Origin: Ruminococcus sp. HUN007
GTDB taxonomy: Bacteria > Bacillota > Clostridia > Oscillospirales > Ruminococcaceae
Length of the DNA stretch: 64,000 bases
Assembly: GCF_000712055.1 (NCBI RefSeq)
Contig: NZ_JOOA01000002.1
Coordinates: 3,012,001 to 3,076,000, forward strand
Direction: 5' to 3'
Below are positions 16,835-25,752 of this stretch, one piece after another. The notes under the pieces were generated by a model that saw only the letters and a program-made list of their open reading frames with translations, was not told the DNA's origin and did no database searches. The position numbers were made by a program, and so were the translations under genes. Position 1 is the first letter of the stretch. Every line of letters begins with the position of its first letter.

Positions 16835-17899
16835 ATGCAGCATTTAATTGATCTTGATGATTATCCTGTTTCATGGTGGAACAGGGTCATAGCACTCGGA
16901 AAGGATATCTACACAAATCCCGGCAGATACAAAGGTGCCTGCAGCGGCAAGGTAATGGGTACACTTTTCTACGAGCCGTCAACAAGAACTCAGATGTCTT
17001 TCCAGACAGCTATGCTCAGACTCGGCGGATCTCTTATCGGATTTGACAATCCGGCTACTTCTTCAGTATCAAAGGGCGAAAACCTTAAAGATACAACAAA
17101 GATAGTAAGCGGATATTCAGACGTTCTTGTAATTCGTCATCCTCTTGAGGGTGCTGCAAAGGCTGCTGCTCTTACAGCAGAATGTCCGGTCATCAACGCA
17201 GGTGACGGCGGACATCTCCATCCGACACAGACCCTTACAGACATGCTTACCCTTACAATGGAAAAGGGCAGACTCAGCGGTCTTACCATCGGTATGTGCG
17301 GTGATCTTCTCAACGGAAGAACAGTTCATTCACTCTGCAAGGCACTTTCATGCTATCCTGACAATAAGTTCATTTTCATCTCAACACCTGAGCTTATGGT
17401 TCCTCAGTATGTCAAGGACATTCTCAGCTCACACGGCTGTGAATATAAGGAAGTATCATCACTTGAGGAAACAATTCCTGAACTTGACGTTCTCTACATG
17501 ACAAGAATACAGTCTGAACGTTTTGCGTCGGTCGAAGAATACGAAGCTCAGAAGAATGTTTACGTTCTCGACAGAAAGAAGCTTAACCTCGGCAAGAGCG
17601 ACCTTATCGTTCTCCATCCGCTTCCGAGAGTTGACGAGATCACAATGGACGTTGACGAAGACAGCCGAGCACTTTACTTCAAGCAGACAAAGTACGGCGT
17701 TTACGTACGTATGGCTCTTGTCCTCACAATGATCGAGAACAAGGATACAGTTCAGCTTCTCAAAGGTGATATTTTAAACAGCACAAAGTGCACAAATCCA
17801 AGATGTATTACACATGCAGAAAAATATCTGCCTAAGAGCTTTATAAAATCAGGAGATATTGCAGAATGCGAATTCTGTGACGAACGCATACTGCTCTGA
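16835..17899 (+). CDS. pyrB: Aspartate carbamoyltransferase with a PyrI-like zinc tail
   Basis: 354 residues. Residues 1 to about 310 form the catalytic chain: carbamoyl-phosphate loop EPSTRTQMSF, then RHPLEG, the HLHPTQTLTDM loop, and LHPLPRVDEI. It condenses carbamoyl phosphate with aspartate in pyrimidine synthesis. The last 36 residues add a separate module with Cys319, Cys324, Cys345 and Cys348 in a C-x4-C ... C-x2-C arrangement (CTNPRC, then CEFC). It includes ITHAE and matches the zinc domain of the regulatory chain PyrI. The nucleotide-binding part of PyrI is absent, and no separate pyrI is seen. AAGGAG precedes the ATG. Confidence 0.92.
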   Translation: MQHLIDLDDYPVSWWNRVIALGKDIYTNPGRYKGACSGKVMGTLFYEPSTRTQMSFQTAMLRLGGSLIGFDNPATSSVSKGENLKDTTKIVSGYSDVLVIRHPLEGAAKAAALTAECPVINAGDGGHLHPTQTLTDMLTLTMEKGRLSGLTIGMCGDLLNGRTVHSLCKALSCYPDNKFIFISTPELMVPQYVKDILSSHGCEYKEVSSLEETIPELDVLYMTRIQSERFASVEEYEAQKNVYVLDRKKLNLGKSDLIVLHPLPRVDEITMDVDEDSRALYFKQTKYGVYVRMALVLTMIENKDTVQLLKGDILNSTKCTNPRCITHAEKYLPKSFIKSGDIAECEFCDERILL

Positions 17900-17987
17900 T
17901 ATTACATTATCCTGATAAATTACAGCGGACGCAGGATTTTTGCGTTCACTGTTATAATACCCTGAAAAGGTAAGGAGAGATCATTTC

Positions 17988-19058
17988 ATGGCAAAGGTAC
18001 TGGTCGGCATGAGCGGCGGAGTAGACAGCTCTGTGGCAGCGAAGGTACTTAAGGACAGCGGATATGATGTTACCGGGGTTACGCTGAAGATGTTTGCGTC
18101 AGAAGACATCGTTGAAACTGAGACAAGAACGTGCTGCTCGCTTTCCGATGTCGAAGATGCAAGAGCCGTTGCCTATAAACTCGGATTTGAACATCTGGTT
18201 TTCAATTTTCGCGATGTTTTCAGTGAGTTTGTAATAGATAACTTCATAAACAGCTATATTTCAGGACGTACACCTAATCCGTGTATCGAATGCAACAGGC
18301 ATATCAAGTTCGATAAGATGCTGAAAAGAGCGGAAGAGCTTGGGTTTGATTTTATTGCGACAGGGCACTATGCTCTGAAGGAATACGATGAGGAGACCGG
18401 ACGCTGGTATCTTAAGAGACCGGCCGACAGGTCAAAGGATCAGACCTATGTACTCTACAGTCTCACGCAGCATCAGCTTGAAAAGACGCTTTTTCCGCTC
18501 TGCGGTTATGAAAAGACTGAAGTAAGAAAGATAGCGGAGGAAGCAGGCCTTGTAAATTCCCGTAAGCCGGACAGTCAGGACATCTGTTTCGTTCCGGACG
18601 GAAAGTATGCAGAATTCATTAAAAAGCATACAGACAGGGGAAGTACTGAAGGGGACTTTACTGATATGCAGGGAAACGTTCTCGGGAAACATAAGGGAAT
18701 AATAAACTATACCATAGGACAGCGCAAGGGACTCGGTATTGCGCTCGGAAAGCCTGCCTTTGTTGTAAGGAAGGACTCCGGAAGCAATACAGTTGTGCTC
18801 GGTTCAAACGAAGACCTTTTTACATCTGAGCTGATTGCCGAAGATGTGAATTTCATGTCCGTGTCAGGTATCGAAGGCGAGGTACGCGTTACAGCAAAGC
18901 CGCGTTACAACTGTGCCGATTCACCGGCGACAATATCGATGCTTCCGGACGGACGTGTAAGGGTGGTTTTCGACACTCCGCAGCGTGCGGTAACAAGCGG
19001 TCAGGCAGTCGTTTTCTATGACGGGGACAGGGTGCTTGGCGGCGGAACGATAGTTTAG
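17988..19058 (+). CDS. mnmA: tRNA-specific 2-thiouridylase
   Basis: 356 residues. Installs the 2-thio group on U34 of tRNAs for Lys, Glu and Gln using ATP and relayed sulfur. The PP-loop GMSGGVDSS is at 8-16. The catalytic pair is Cys102 (in NPCIEC) and Cys200 (in SQDICFVPDG). The GQRKGLGIA motif follows, then a C-terminal beta-barrel ending with TSGQAVVFYDGDRVLGGG. Length is normal. It has AAGGAGAG upstream and its own -10 (TATAAT near 17953). A terminator follows. Confidence 0.95.
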   Translation: MAKVLVGMSGGVDSSVAAKVLKDSGYDVTGVTLKMFASEDIVETETRTCCSLSDVEDARAVAYKLGFEHLVFNFRDVFSEFVIDNFINSYISGRTPNPCIECNRHIKFDKMLKRAEELGFDFIATGHYALKEYDEETGRWYLKRPADRSKDQTYVLYSLTQHQLEKTLFPLCGYEKTEVRKIAEEAGLVNSRKPDSQDICFVPDGKYAEFIKKHTDRGSTEGDFTDMQGNVLGKHKGIINYTIGQRKGLGIALGKPAFVVRKDSGSNTVVLGSNEDLFTSELIAEDVNFMSVSGIEGEVRVTAKPRYNCADSPATISMLPDGRVRVVFDTPQRAVTSGQAVVFYDGDRVLGGGTIV

Positions 19059-19116
19059 GTAAGATCCGGCGTACAGCCGGTGGGATTTTATGATCGTCAG
19101 GTTAATACGGGGCTAA

Positions 19117-19142
19117 CAAAAGGGAGCTTCGCTCCCTTTTTT
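19117..19142 (+). terminator. mnmA terminator
   Basis: AAAAGGGAGC TTC GCTCCCTTTTTT is a compact stem with a T-run. Confidence 0.85.
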
Positions 19143-19171
19143 CTTACGTTACGGCCGGCGGGAAAGGAAAT

Positions 19172-19816
19172 ATGATCATGGAAGATAGAAAAACAAGAAT
19201 TACTGCAAGACAGAACAGACGTTTAAGCTTTGATGTTATGAGCGGACACTTCGCCACAAGCCATTCGCATGTAAGCTCATACATTGATCTCAGCGGGATC
19301 AAGAGTGACTTCAAGTCAGCAAAGGAAGCGGCAAAGGATCTTGCCGGAAGGATCAACGGATGCATACCGGTCGATACCATCATCTGTGTCGAGGGCACCG
19401 AGATGATAGGGGCATTCCTTGCCGAAGAACTATCTGAAGGCTTTCACGGTATCAATTCCGGAAACGACATAAGAGTGATCTCACCGGAGTACGACTCAAA
19501 CAATCAGATCATTCTCAGGGACAATCTGCAGCCGTTTGTAAGGGACAGAAACGTTCTGCTTCTGGTTTCGTCAGTATCATCAGGCAAGAGTATCGTTCAG
19601 ACAGCCGAGTGCCTTGGCTACTACGGAGGCAAGCTTATGGCGGCAGTTGCTATCTTCAGCGACGTGGACAATGTGCGCGGCCTGACGATACATCACATTT
19701 TCGGCCACGATGACATACCTGCCTATTCAAGCGTTCGTCCGGAAGACTGTGAACTGTGTAAGAACGGCGTTAAGATCGATGCCATAGTAAACAGCTTCGG
19801 CTATTCGAAAATATAA
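19172..19816 (+). CDS. Phosphoribosyltransferase-like protein
   Basis: 214 residues. The order of elements fits a type I phosphoribosyltransferase fold: a hydrophobic strand and loop, VDTIICVEGTEMIGAFLAEEL (about 67-87), then NVLLLVSSVSSGKSIVQTAECLGYYGG, which occupies the place of the PRPP loop. The usual two acidic residues of that loop (VDDVxTTG) are replaced by SSVSSG, so the nucleotide chemistry may be lost or altered. A CELCKNG segment near residue 190 is typical of orotate-phosphoribosyltransferase-like proteins. The next gene (DUF4026) follows by 23 bases, so they form a pair. The function is not known. Confidence 0.6.
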   Translation: MIMEDRKTRITARQNRRLSFDVMSGHFATSHSHVSSYIDLSGIKSDFKSAKEAAKDLAGRINGCIPVDTIICVEGTEMIGAFLAEELSEGFHGINSGNDIRVISPEYDSNNQIILRDNLQPFVRDRNVLLLVSSVSSGKSIVQTAECLGYYGGKLMAAVAIFSDVDNVRGLTIHHIFGHDDIPAYSSVRPEDCELCKNGVKIDAIVNSFGYSKI

Positions 19817-19838
19817 CTGTAAACAGGGAAAGGAAAAT

Positions 19839-21104
19839 ATGAAAGAATCATCACTTATGACAGTAATACCTGCTGATCCGCATGATATCGCTCCGGAAAA
19901 GCTTCTGGAGAGGATACGTCAGAGCAGGGAAATAATCGTATCCAGTTCTGAATACGATGTAAACGCGGATAATTCACCGCTGAAGATCCCAATCCGTATC
20001 GAGTCGAGAGAATACGTTGTAATGCTTGCGTATTCCGGGATCGAGATACCGCAGTTCTATCGCATGGCACACTTCTTCACGGATCTTGATTTTCAGAAGA
20101 TCGAAAAGATAGAAACAGGTCTTGATGTGGAAATAATCTATACGGACAGTTTCCTTGCCAGCTATCACGATCAGCTGAAGATCATAAACTGTCTTGTTCC
20201 GGATGCGCTTGCTGTCATAGACCATCCTTCGGAAAAGCTTCTTTCCGGTAAATGGATAAAACTTGCAGCCGAGTCTTCCGTTCCGCCTGCACCGAGATAT
20301 CTCTTTACGGTACAGGCTGTAAGCGGTTCCTCCGATGAAGTCTGGCTCCATTCACACGGACTGAAAAGATGCGGACTTCCGGATCTTGAGATACTGTGCA
20401 GTAACAGGGAGATGTGCCAGAGCCACTATTCCATCATAGAGACTTTTGCGATAAGAATGATCGAAAACGAGGAAAGACCAGAAAAATACGAACCTGTGTT
20501 CCTTGCCTGGATGACGGACAAAATACCTATGGTAGCGACTCTGACCGACTGGACGGATGCACTGGAATACTATCCGGAAGCGGAGCTCGGAAAATCAGAG
20601 GACAGAGATGACTATCATGCTGAAGGTACCGAGGCAATAATGCTGTATCTTACGCCTGATGATGTGAAGGAACATAATCTTTCAAAAGTTCAGGAACTTG
20701 ATGATTATCTGGGACACAACACCATGTTCATGATATCGAGTACAGAAACAGCCCGTATGAGAAGCCTTGCACAGGAACGTATAGGATTTGTAATGGACGC
20801 GGAAGCCCTGAAAGATCCTGATATCCACATCATGATGAAGATAGGCCTGCACATGGATAAGGAATTCCGTGACCCGGACGATGATCCGGATACACAGCGC
20901 GAACACATCTGGTTCGACCTTAAGAGCATAAGCAGAGGCAAGTACAAGGATCTCTTCATCTGCGAGCTCACACAGGATCCGTATTATGTAAAGGGCATTA
21001 AAAAAGGCGATATCGGAAATTACCAGATCGAAGATATCACTGACTGGATGATCATAAAAAATGATAAACGCTACACACCTGATGACGCATATCTTATCGG
21101 GTAA
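19839..21104 (+). CDS. DUF4026-type protein
   Basis: 421 residues, acidic, no signal peptide, no membrane helix. The C-terminal part (EHIWFDLKSI, then TQDPYYVKGIKKGDIGNYQIEDITDWMI) matches the DUF4026/DUF2314-like pattern in Firmicutes, where a GD...ITDW segment ends the domain. The N-terminal half is less conserved. A ribosome site lies in the 23-base gap after the phosphoribosyltransferase-like gene. I cannot assign a function. A bidirectional terminator follows, facing the ABC genes. Confidence 0.6.
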   Translation: MKESSLMTVIPADPHDIAPEKLLERIRQSREIIVSSSEYDVNADNSPLKIPIRIESREYVVMLAYSGIEIPQFYRMAHFFTDLDFQKIEKIETGLDVEIIYTDSFLASYHDQLKIINCLVPDALAVIDHPSEKLLSGKWIKLAAESSVPPAPRYLFTVQAVSGSSDEVWLHSHGLKRCGLPDLEILCSNREMCQSHYSIIETFAIRMIENEERPEKYEPVFLAWMTDKIPMVATLTDWTDALEYYPEAELGKSEDRDDYHAEGTEAIMLYLTPDDVKEHNLSKVQELDDYLGHNTMFMISSTETARMRSLAQERIGFVMDAEALKDPDIHIMMKIGLHMDKEFRDPDDDPDTQREHIWFDLKSISRGKYKDLFICELTQDPYYVKGIKKGDIGNYQIEDITDWMIIKNDKRYTPDDAYLIG

Positions 21105-21127
21105 AGGGGATAAACAGATATTGTAAA

Positions 21128-21172
21128 AACAACAGCCCGCCTCACTGTTTCATTTGTGATGCGGGCTGCTGC
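21128..21172. terminator. Bidirectional terminator between convergent units
   Basis: CAGCCCGCCTCAC pairs with GTGATGCGGGCTG across a 10-base loop. A-runs and T-rich ends on both sides suit both directions. Confidence 0.75.
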
Positions 21173-21173
21173 T

Positions 21174-22907
21174 TTATTTACTTGCTGATGCTGCCTCGTA
21201 GAGCTGCCTGTAGAAACCGTTCCGGGCGATAAGTTCTTTGTGGTTACCGTGTTCAACGATATTTCCGTCGCGCATTACGAGTATCATGTCGGTGTTTCTG
21301 ATGGTGGAAAGTCTGTGAGCGATTATGAAGCTTGTTTTTCCCTTCATAAGTTCCTCAAAGGCTTTCTGTATCTTTACTTCAGTACGGATATCTATGTTGC
21401 TGGTAGCTTCGTCAAGAATGAGCATAGGCGGGTCGGTGAGCATTATTCTTGCGATGGTGAGCAGCTGTTTCTGACCCTGTGAAAGGCTGCCGCCGTTTTC
21501 ACCGATCACTGTGTCGTATCCGTCCGGGAGACGTTTTATAAAGCTGTGAGCGTGGGCTGCCTTTGCTGCTTTTATTATCTCATCTTCAGTGGCATCCGGT
21601 TTGCCGTAGGAGATATTTTCGCGTATTGAGCCGCTGAAAAGCCATGTCTCCTGAAGCACCATTCCGAAGCAGGAACGGAGACTGTCCCTGGTCACGTCAC
21701 GTACGTTCTTTCCTGAAATGACTACATTTCCGTTTGTTGTGTCATAAAATCTCATTAGAAGATTGATAAGTGTGGTCTTGCCGCATCCGGTCGGACCGAC
21801 GATAGCGACGCGCTGACCCGGCTTCACGTCGATGGTTATATTGCGGAGAAGCGGTTTTTCCGGGACGTATGAAAAGCTTATGTTGTCAAACAGGACCGAT
21901 CCGTCGGGATCTTCAAGGAGAGGTTTTCCCTCGTCCGGCTCCTCGTCTTCGGAGTCGATGACTGCAAATATACGTTCAGCTGATGCAAGAGCGTTCTGAA
22001 GTTCGGAAACTACGCCGGAGATCTCATTGAAAGGTTTGGTGTACTGGTTGGCGTACGAAAGAAAACTTACAAGTGTACCGACTGTGATGCGTCCTTTTAC
22101 AACGCTGAGGGCCCCGAACATTCCCACAAGCGCATAAATAATACCGTTTATAAAGCGTGTTACAGGATTGGTCATTGAAGAGAGGAAGGTGGCTTTAAGT
22201 CCGGCTGAACCGAACCTGTCATTTATTGCTTCGAACCTTCTCTGGGATTCAGCGCTGTAGTCAAATGCCTCCACAAGGTTCTGGTTTTTTATCATCTCGT
22301 CGGCAAGTCCCGAAAGATTTCCGCGGACTGTGGACTGATCGGTAAAAGCGTTGTGGGTAAGCTTGGTTATTATCCAGGCTGCCGCAAGCGAGAGCGGTGT
22401 CAGCACTATAACGATAAGAGCGATCTTGAGATCGATGCAGACCATGAAGATAAGTGTTCCGGCGATTGTAACGATCCCTGTCAGAAACTGCGTGAATCCC
22501 TGTGTAAGAGCATCGGAGACAGTTTCTATGTCAACCGAGGCGCGGCTTATAAGGTCTCCGCGTGATCTGCTGTCGACAAATCCGACAGGAACACGGCTGA
22601 GCTTTTCAAGGTACTGGTCGCGTATGTCACGGGCAGTAAGACTTGAAAGTATGTTTGAGTTTTTAGCCATTATCCACTGTGAAACGCTGCTTATAACGAC
22701 CGATACCGCCAGTGTTGTGAGTATCCGCAGGATCTTTCCGAACTGGACATCACCTTTTCCGGATATATAGTCTATTGCTCGTCCAGTGAGGATAGGCACA
22801 AGCAGTGAACCGGCCACACCGATGACCGCGAATATTACTGCCAGAACAAAATTTGTTTTGTATTCTGCAGTGTATGAGAAAATTCTTTTCATTGTCTTCA
22901 CAGTCAT
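21174..22907 (-). CDS. ABC exporter half-transporter, canonical ATP site
   Basis: 577 residues. An N-terminal six-helix transmembrane domain (residues about 1-320) is fused to an ATPase. The ATPase carries Walker A GPTGCGKTT, signature LSQGQKQ (Gly-to-Gln at the third position), Walker B LILDEATSNID with the catalytic Glu, and the switch His in IAHRLSTI. It overlaps the preceding ABC gene by four bases (ATGA), so the two halves are made together. The deviant signature pairs with the degenerate site of its partner, the known pattern for asymmetric heterodimeric exporters such as BmrCD or TM287/288. The substrate is unknown; drugs, peptides or lipids are possible. Confidence 0.9.
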   Translation of the reverse strand: MTVKTMKRIFSYTAEYKTNFVLAVIFAVIGVAGSLLVPILTGRAIDYISGKGDVQFGKILRILTTLAVSVVISSVSQWIMAKNSNILSSLTARDIRDQYLEKLSRVPVGFVDSRSRGDLISRASVDIETVSDALTQGFTQFLTGIVTIAGTLIFMVCIDLKIALIVIVLTPLSLAAAWIITKLTHNAFTDQSTVRGNLSGLADEMIKNQNLVEAFDYSAESQRRFEAINDRFGSAGLKATFLSSMTNPVTRFINGIIYALVGMFGALSVVKGRITVGTLVSFLSYANQYTKPFNEISGVVSELQNALASAERIFAVIDSEDEEPDEGKPLLEDPDGSVLFDNISFSYVPEKPLLRNITIDVKPGQRVAIVGPTGCGKTTLINLLMRFYDTTNGNVVISGKNVRDVTRDSLRSCFGMVLQETWLFSGSIRENISYGKPDATEDEIIKAAKAAHAHSFIKRLPDGYDTVIGENGGSLSQGQKQLLTIARIMLTDPPMLILDEATSNIDIRTEVKIQKAFEELMKGKTSFIIAHRLSTIRNTDMILVMRDGNIVEHGNHKELIARNGFYRQLYEAASASK

Positions 22908-24628
22908 TCACCTGCCTTCTGAATATCAATTATCTCGCGGTAAACAGGAGATGAGCTTTCAAGCTCGTCATTCGTACCTGAACCTTCGCATTTTCCGTCT
23001 TCCATGACGATTATTCTGTCCGCGTTCTTCAGTGAAGTTGCACGCTGTGAGATCATGATAACGCTTGTATCCTTAAGGTCTTCCGAAATGGCCTTTCTCA
23101 GCAGATAATCGGTCTGCATGTCCAGAGCACTTGTGCTGTCGTCAAGGATGAGTACAGCCGGCTTCGAGATAACTGCACGGGCAATGGTAAGTCTCTGTTT
23201 CTGGCCGCCGGAGAAGTTGCGTCCGAACTGCTGAACAGGGGAATTGATACCTTCGGGAAGCTTACTGACGAATTCCCAGGCCTGAGCAGTTTTGAGCGCT
23301 GCGATTATCTCGTCATCCGTCGCATCTGGTCTGCCCATTCGTATATTGTCGGCAACAGTTCCGGAGATGACGGCAGCTTTCTGCGGAACGGATACAGCAA
23401 AACGCCGCACTTCAGAAAGACGGTATTCCTTTATATTCTTTCCGAATATCCTTATCTCGCCGCCTGTAACGTCATAAAACCGGGGTATAAGTGATGCGAT
23501 CGTCGATTTTCCGCTTCCGGTACCGCCGATTATTCCAAGCGATTCGCCTTTTTTCAGTGCAAATGAAATATCAGTTACCGAATCCTCGGAAGCACCTGAA
23601 TACCTGAAATTTACGTGGTCAAATTCAAGTGCCGGCTCATCGTTTTCAATTATGCTTTCCGTTCCGTCAGCCATCGATGAAGTCATGTCAAATATTTCAG
23701 AGATCCTTCCGGTAGCAGCGAAGGCTTTGGTGAAGATCCCGATAAGATTTGCAAGTACGATAAGGGCGAGGGAAATAGAGGTCATATAGCTTACGAAAGC
23801 AGTGATATCGCCCTGCGTAAGATCACCGGAATCAACTCTGAAGCCGCCGCACCAGATGATGACCGCTGCAGCCAGATTTATTATCATAAAAGTCAGCGGA
23901 TTCAGTACAGCTGCTATCCTTCCGGCCATGATCACGTTTCTGCTCAGATCTTCCGTTGCTTCACGGAAGCTTTTGTTTTCTGCATCCTGCTTTGAAAAAG
24001 CACGGATCACCCTGATGCCTTCGAGGTTTTCACCGGTCAGAAGTGATATACGGTCAAGTTTCTTCTGGTTCTGCCGGTACATAGGAATAGTAATACTCAT
24101 TATTTTCCATATTATGAACGAGATCAGCGGAGCAGTAACAAGAAAAATAAGCGAGAGTTTAACGTCACGGCTCATGGCCATGACCACTGCACCAATAATA
24201 AGGAAAGGCACGCGTGTACCGAGCCTTATGGCCATGTTTACACCTGTCTGAACTGCATTGGTGTCATTTATGAGCCTGTTTGTAAGTGTTGCCGGACCGA
24301 GTTTGTCTGTTTCAGTCCTTGAAAGCGAGTTTATGTGGCTGTAGAGAGCCTTCCTGAGAGCTGTGCCGAATCCGAATGCGCATTTTGCAGCGAAGTACTG
24401 GCAGATCAGAGCAAAGGTAAGTCCGGCGAAGCCGAGCAGTATTATGACTCCGCTCATTCGTTTTATATATGCCGTGTCACCGCCGGCTATACCGATATCG
24501 ATTATTTTAGCTGTCACGAGCGGAACGATAAGTTCAAATATAGCTTCGAGAAGCTTGAAAAAAGGTCCCAGGAAAAGATATTTCCTGTATCCGTCAAGGT
24601 ATTTAAAGAGTCTTTTCAAAAAATGCAC
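22904..24628 (-). CDS. ABC exporter half-transporter, degenerate ATP site
   Basis: 574 residues with the same layout as its partner. Walker A is GGTGSGKST and the signature is the canonical FSGGQKQ. Walker B reads LILDDSTSALD, with Asp in place of the catalytic Glu, and the switch His is Gln (ISQRATSL). This half therefore contributes the non-hydrolysing site of the heterodimer. Start: GTG at 24628 lies almost on top of AAGGAA. A TTG at 24619 (MKRLFKYL) is better spaced and may be the real start. The operon is divergent from an AraC regulator, which may control it. Confidence 0.88.
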   Translation of the reverse strand: MHFLKRLFKYLDGYRKYLFLGPFFKLLEAIFELIVPLVTAKIIDIGIAGGDTAYIKRMSGVIILLGFAGLTFALICQYFAAKCAFGFGTALRKALYSHINSLSRTETDKLGPATLTNRLINDTNAVQTGVNMAIRLGTRVPFLIIGAVVMAMSRDVKLSLIFLVTAPLISFIIWKIMSITIPMYRQNQKKLDRISLLTGENLEGIRVIRAFSKQDAENKSFREATEDLSRNVIMAGRIAAVLNPLTFMIINLAAAVIIWCGGFRVDSGDLTQGDITAFVSYMTSISLALIVLANLIGIFTKAFAATGRISEIFDMTSSMADGTESIIENDEPALEFDHVNFRYSGASEDSVTDISFALKKGESLGIIGGTGSGKSTIASLIPRFYDVTGGEIRIFGKNIKEYRLSEVRRFAVSVPQKAAVISGTVADNIRMGRPDATDDEIIAALKTAQAWEFVSKLPEGINSPVQQFGRNFSGGQKQRLTIARAVISKPAVLILDDSTSALDMQTDYLLRKAISEDLKDTSVIMISQRATSLKNADRIIVMEDGKCEGSGTNDELESSSPVYREIIDIQKAGE

Positions 24629-24743
24629 TTCCTTATCCCGGCCTTTTTAAAGACCCGGCTTATATGATAGAACAGTCGTATCTTTGACTGGCCACTGTAT
24701 TATTATAATCCAAAACCATCCGGTTTACAAGCAGAAAAATCTG

Positions 24744-24773
24744 TTGACAGTTCCTGTGCTGATAGTCTATAAT
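24744..24773 (+). promoter_or_regulatory. Promoter of the AraC-type regulator
   Basis: TTGACA, an 18-base spacer and TATAAT, about 100 bases upstream of the start codon. Confidence 0.7.
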
Positions 24774-24874
24774 ATTTTTGAAGCCGTATCGGCAGGAACG
24801 CAGGTCAGACCGGATCTTCCGGTGCCGGGATCCATTCCGGATATTCTTGAATTTTTACAGGAGCATAAAGTGAA

Positions 24875-25657
24875 ATGAAAATTATCAATGCCGGTTACAA
24901 TCATATCCATGACAGTGATTTCAGGATCGAAAGGCCGGAAGGCAGCGGTGACAATCTTCTTATACTGCTTAAAACAGAAGGTATATTCAGTGTGGACGGA
25001 AAGGATATTACCGTTCCTGAGAATTCTGTTTTTGTTTATCGTTCGGGAACTCCTCAGTATTACAGATGCGTGCCCCGCGAAACGTTCAGGAATGACTGGG
25101 TACATTTTCAGTTTGAAGGAGATGAAGAAAAGGAATTTCTGAAACTCGGACTTGAATATGAAAAGCCGGTAAAGGTATCCGATATGAATTTTCTGAGTTT
25201 CTGTGTCAAGAAGATCGCTACTGAGTTCTGCTCTGACAACAGGAACCGCGATAAGAGCATAAGCTGCTGCATGTTCCTTATTTTCAGCAAGGCAGGGGAG
25301 TGCACTGAGAAAATAGCCGAAGAAAGCCGTGAAAACTATTACGAGGTGCTTTCCACTGTGCGCAACAGGATTTACAGCAGACCGTACGAGCCGCGAACTG
25401 CGAAAGGAACTGCCCACGAAGTCAGAATGAGTACGTCAGGCTTCCAGCACCTGTATAAAAAATGTTTCGGCGTCACGCTTTTTCAGGATATTATCAGAGC
25501 AAGGATAGAATACGCGTGCATGCTTCTTGAAACCACTTCACTCAGCGCAGTTGAAATCTCACAGATGAGCGGATACAATCACTACGCTCATTTTGTCAGA
25601 CAGTTTAAAGAAATGACCGGAACAAGTCCGAGTGAATACAGAAAAACACGCATATAA
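24875..25657 (+). CDS. AraC-family transcriptional regulator
   Basis: 260 residues. The N-terminal half is a cupin-like effector domain (VDGKDITVPENSVFVYRSG, then WVHFQFEGD). The C-terminal half carries two helix-turn-helix units; the second includes LSAVEISQMSGYNHYAHFVRQFKEMTG, ending SPSEYRKTR, the standard AraC ending. This arrangement usually senses a sugar or small molecule. It is divergent from the ABC exporter operon, so local control of that exporter is plausible. AGGAG is 11 bases before the ATG. One feature differs from close relatives: the segment PRTAKGTAHEV before the first HTH helix looks loop-like. Confidence 0.85.
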   Translation: MKIINAGYNHIHDSDFRIERPEGSGDNLLILLKTEGIFSVDGKDITVPENSVFVYRSGTPQYYRCVPRETFRNDWVHFQFEGDEEKEFLKLGLEYEKPVKVSDMNFLSFCVKKIATEFCSDNRNRDKSISCCMFLIFSKAGECTEKIAEESRENYYEVLSTVRNRIYSRPYEPRTAKGTAHEVRMSTSGFQHLYKKCFGVTLFQDIIRARIEYACMLLETTSLSAVEISQMSGYNHYAHFVRQFKEMTGTSPSEYRKTRI

Positions 25658-25752
25658 GGCGATGAAATTAAAAAGCTATTGCAGTATTTGCATTTTTATA
25701 GTATAATTGATTTATGTATGAATGAAACAGGTTACTTTTGAAAGGATTTACC

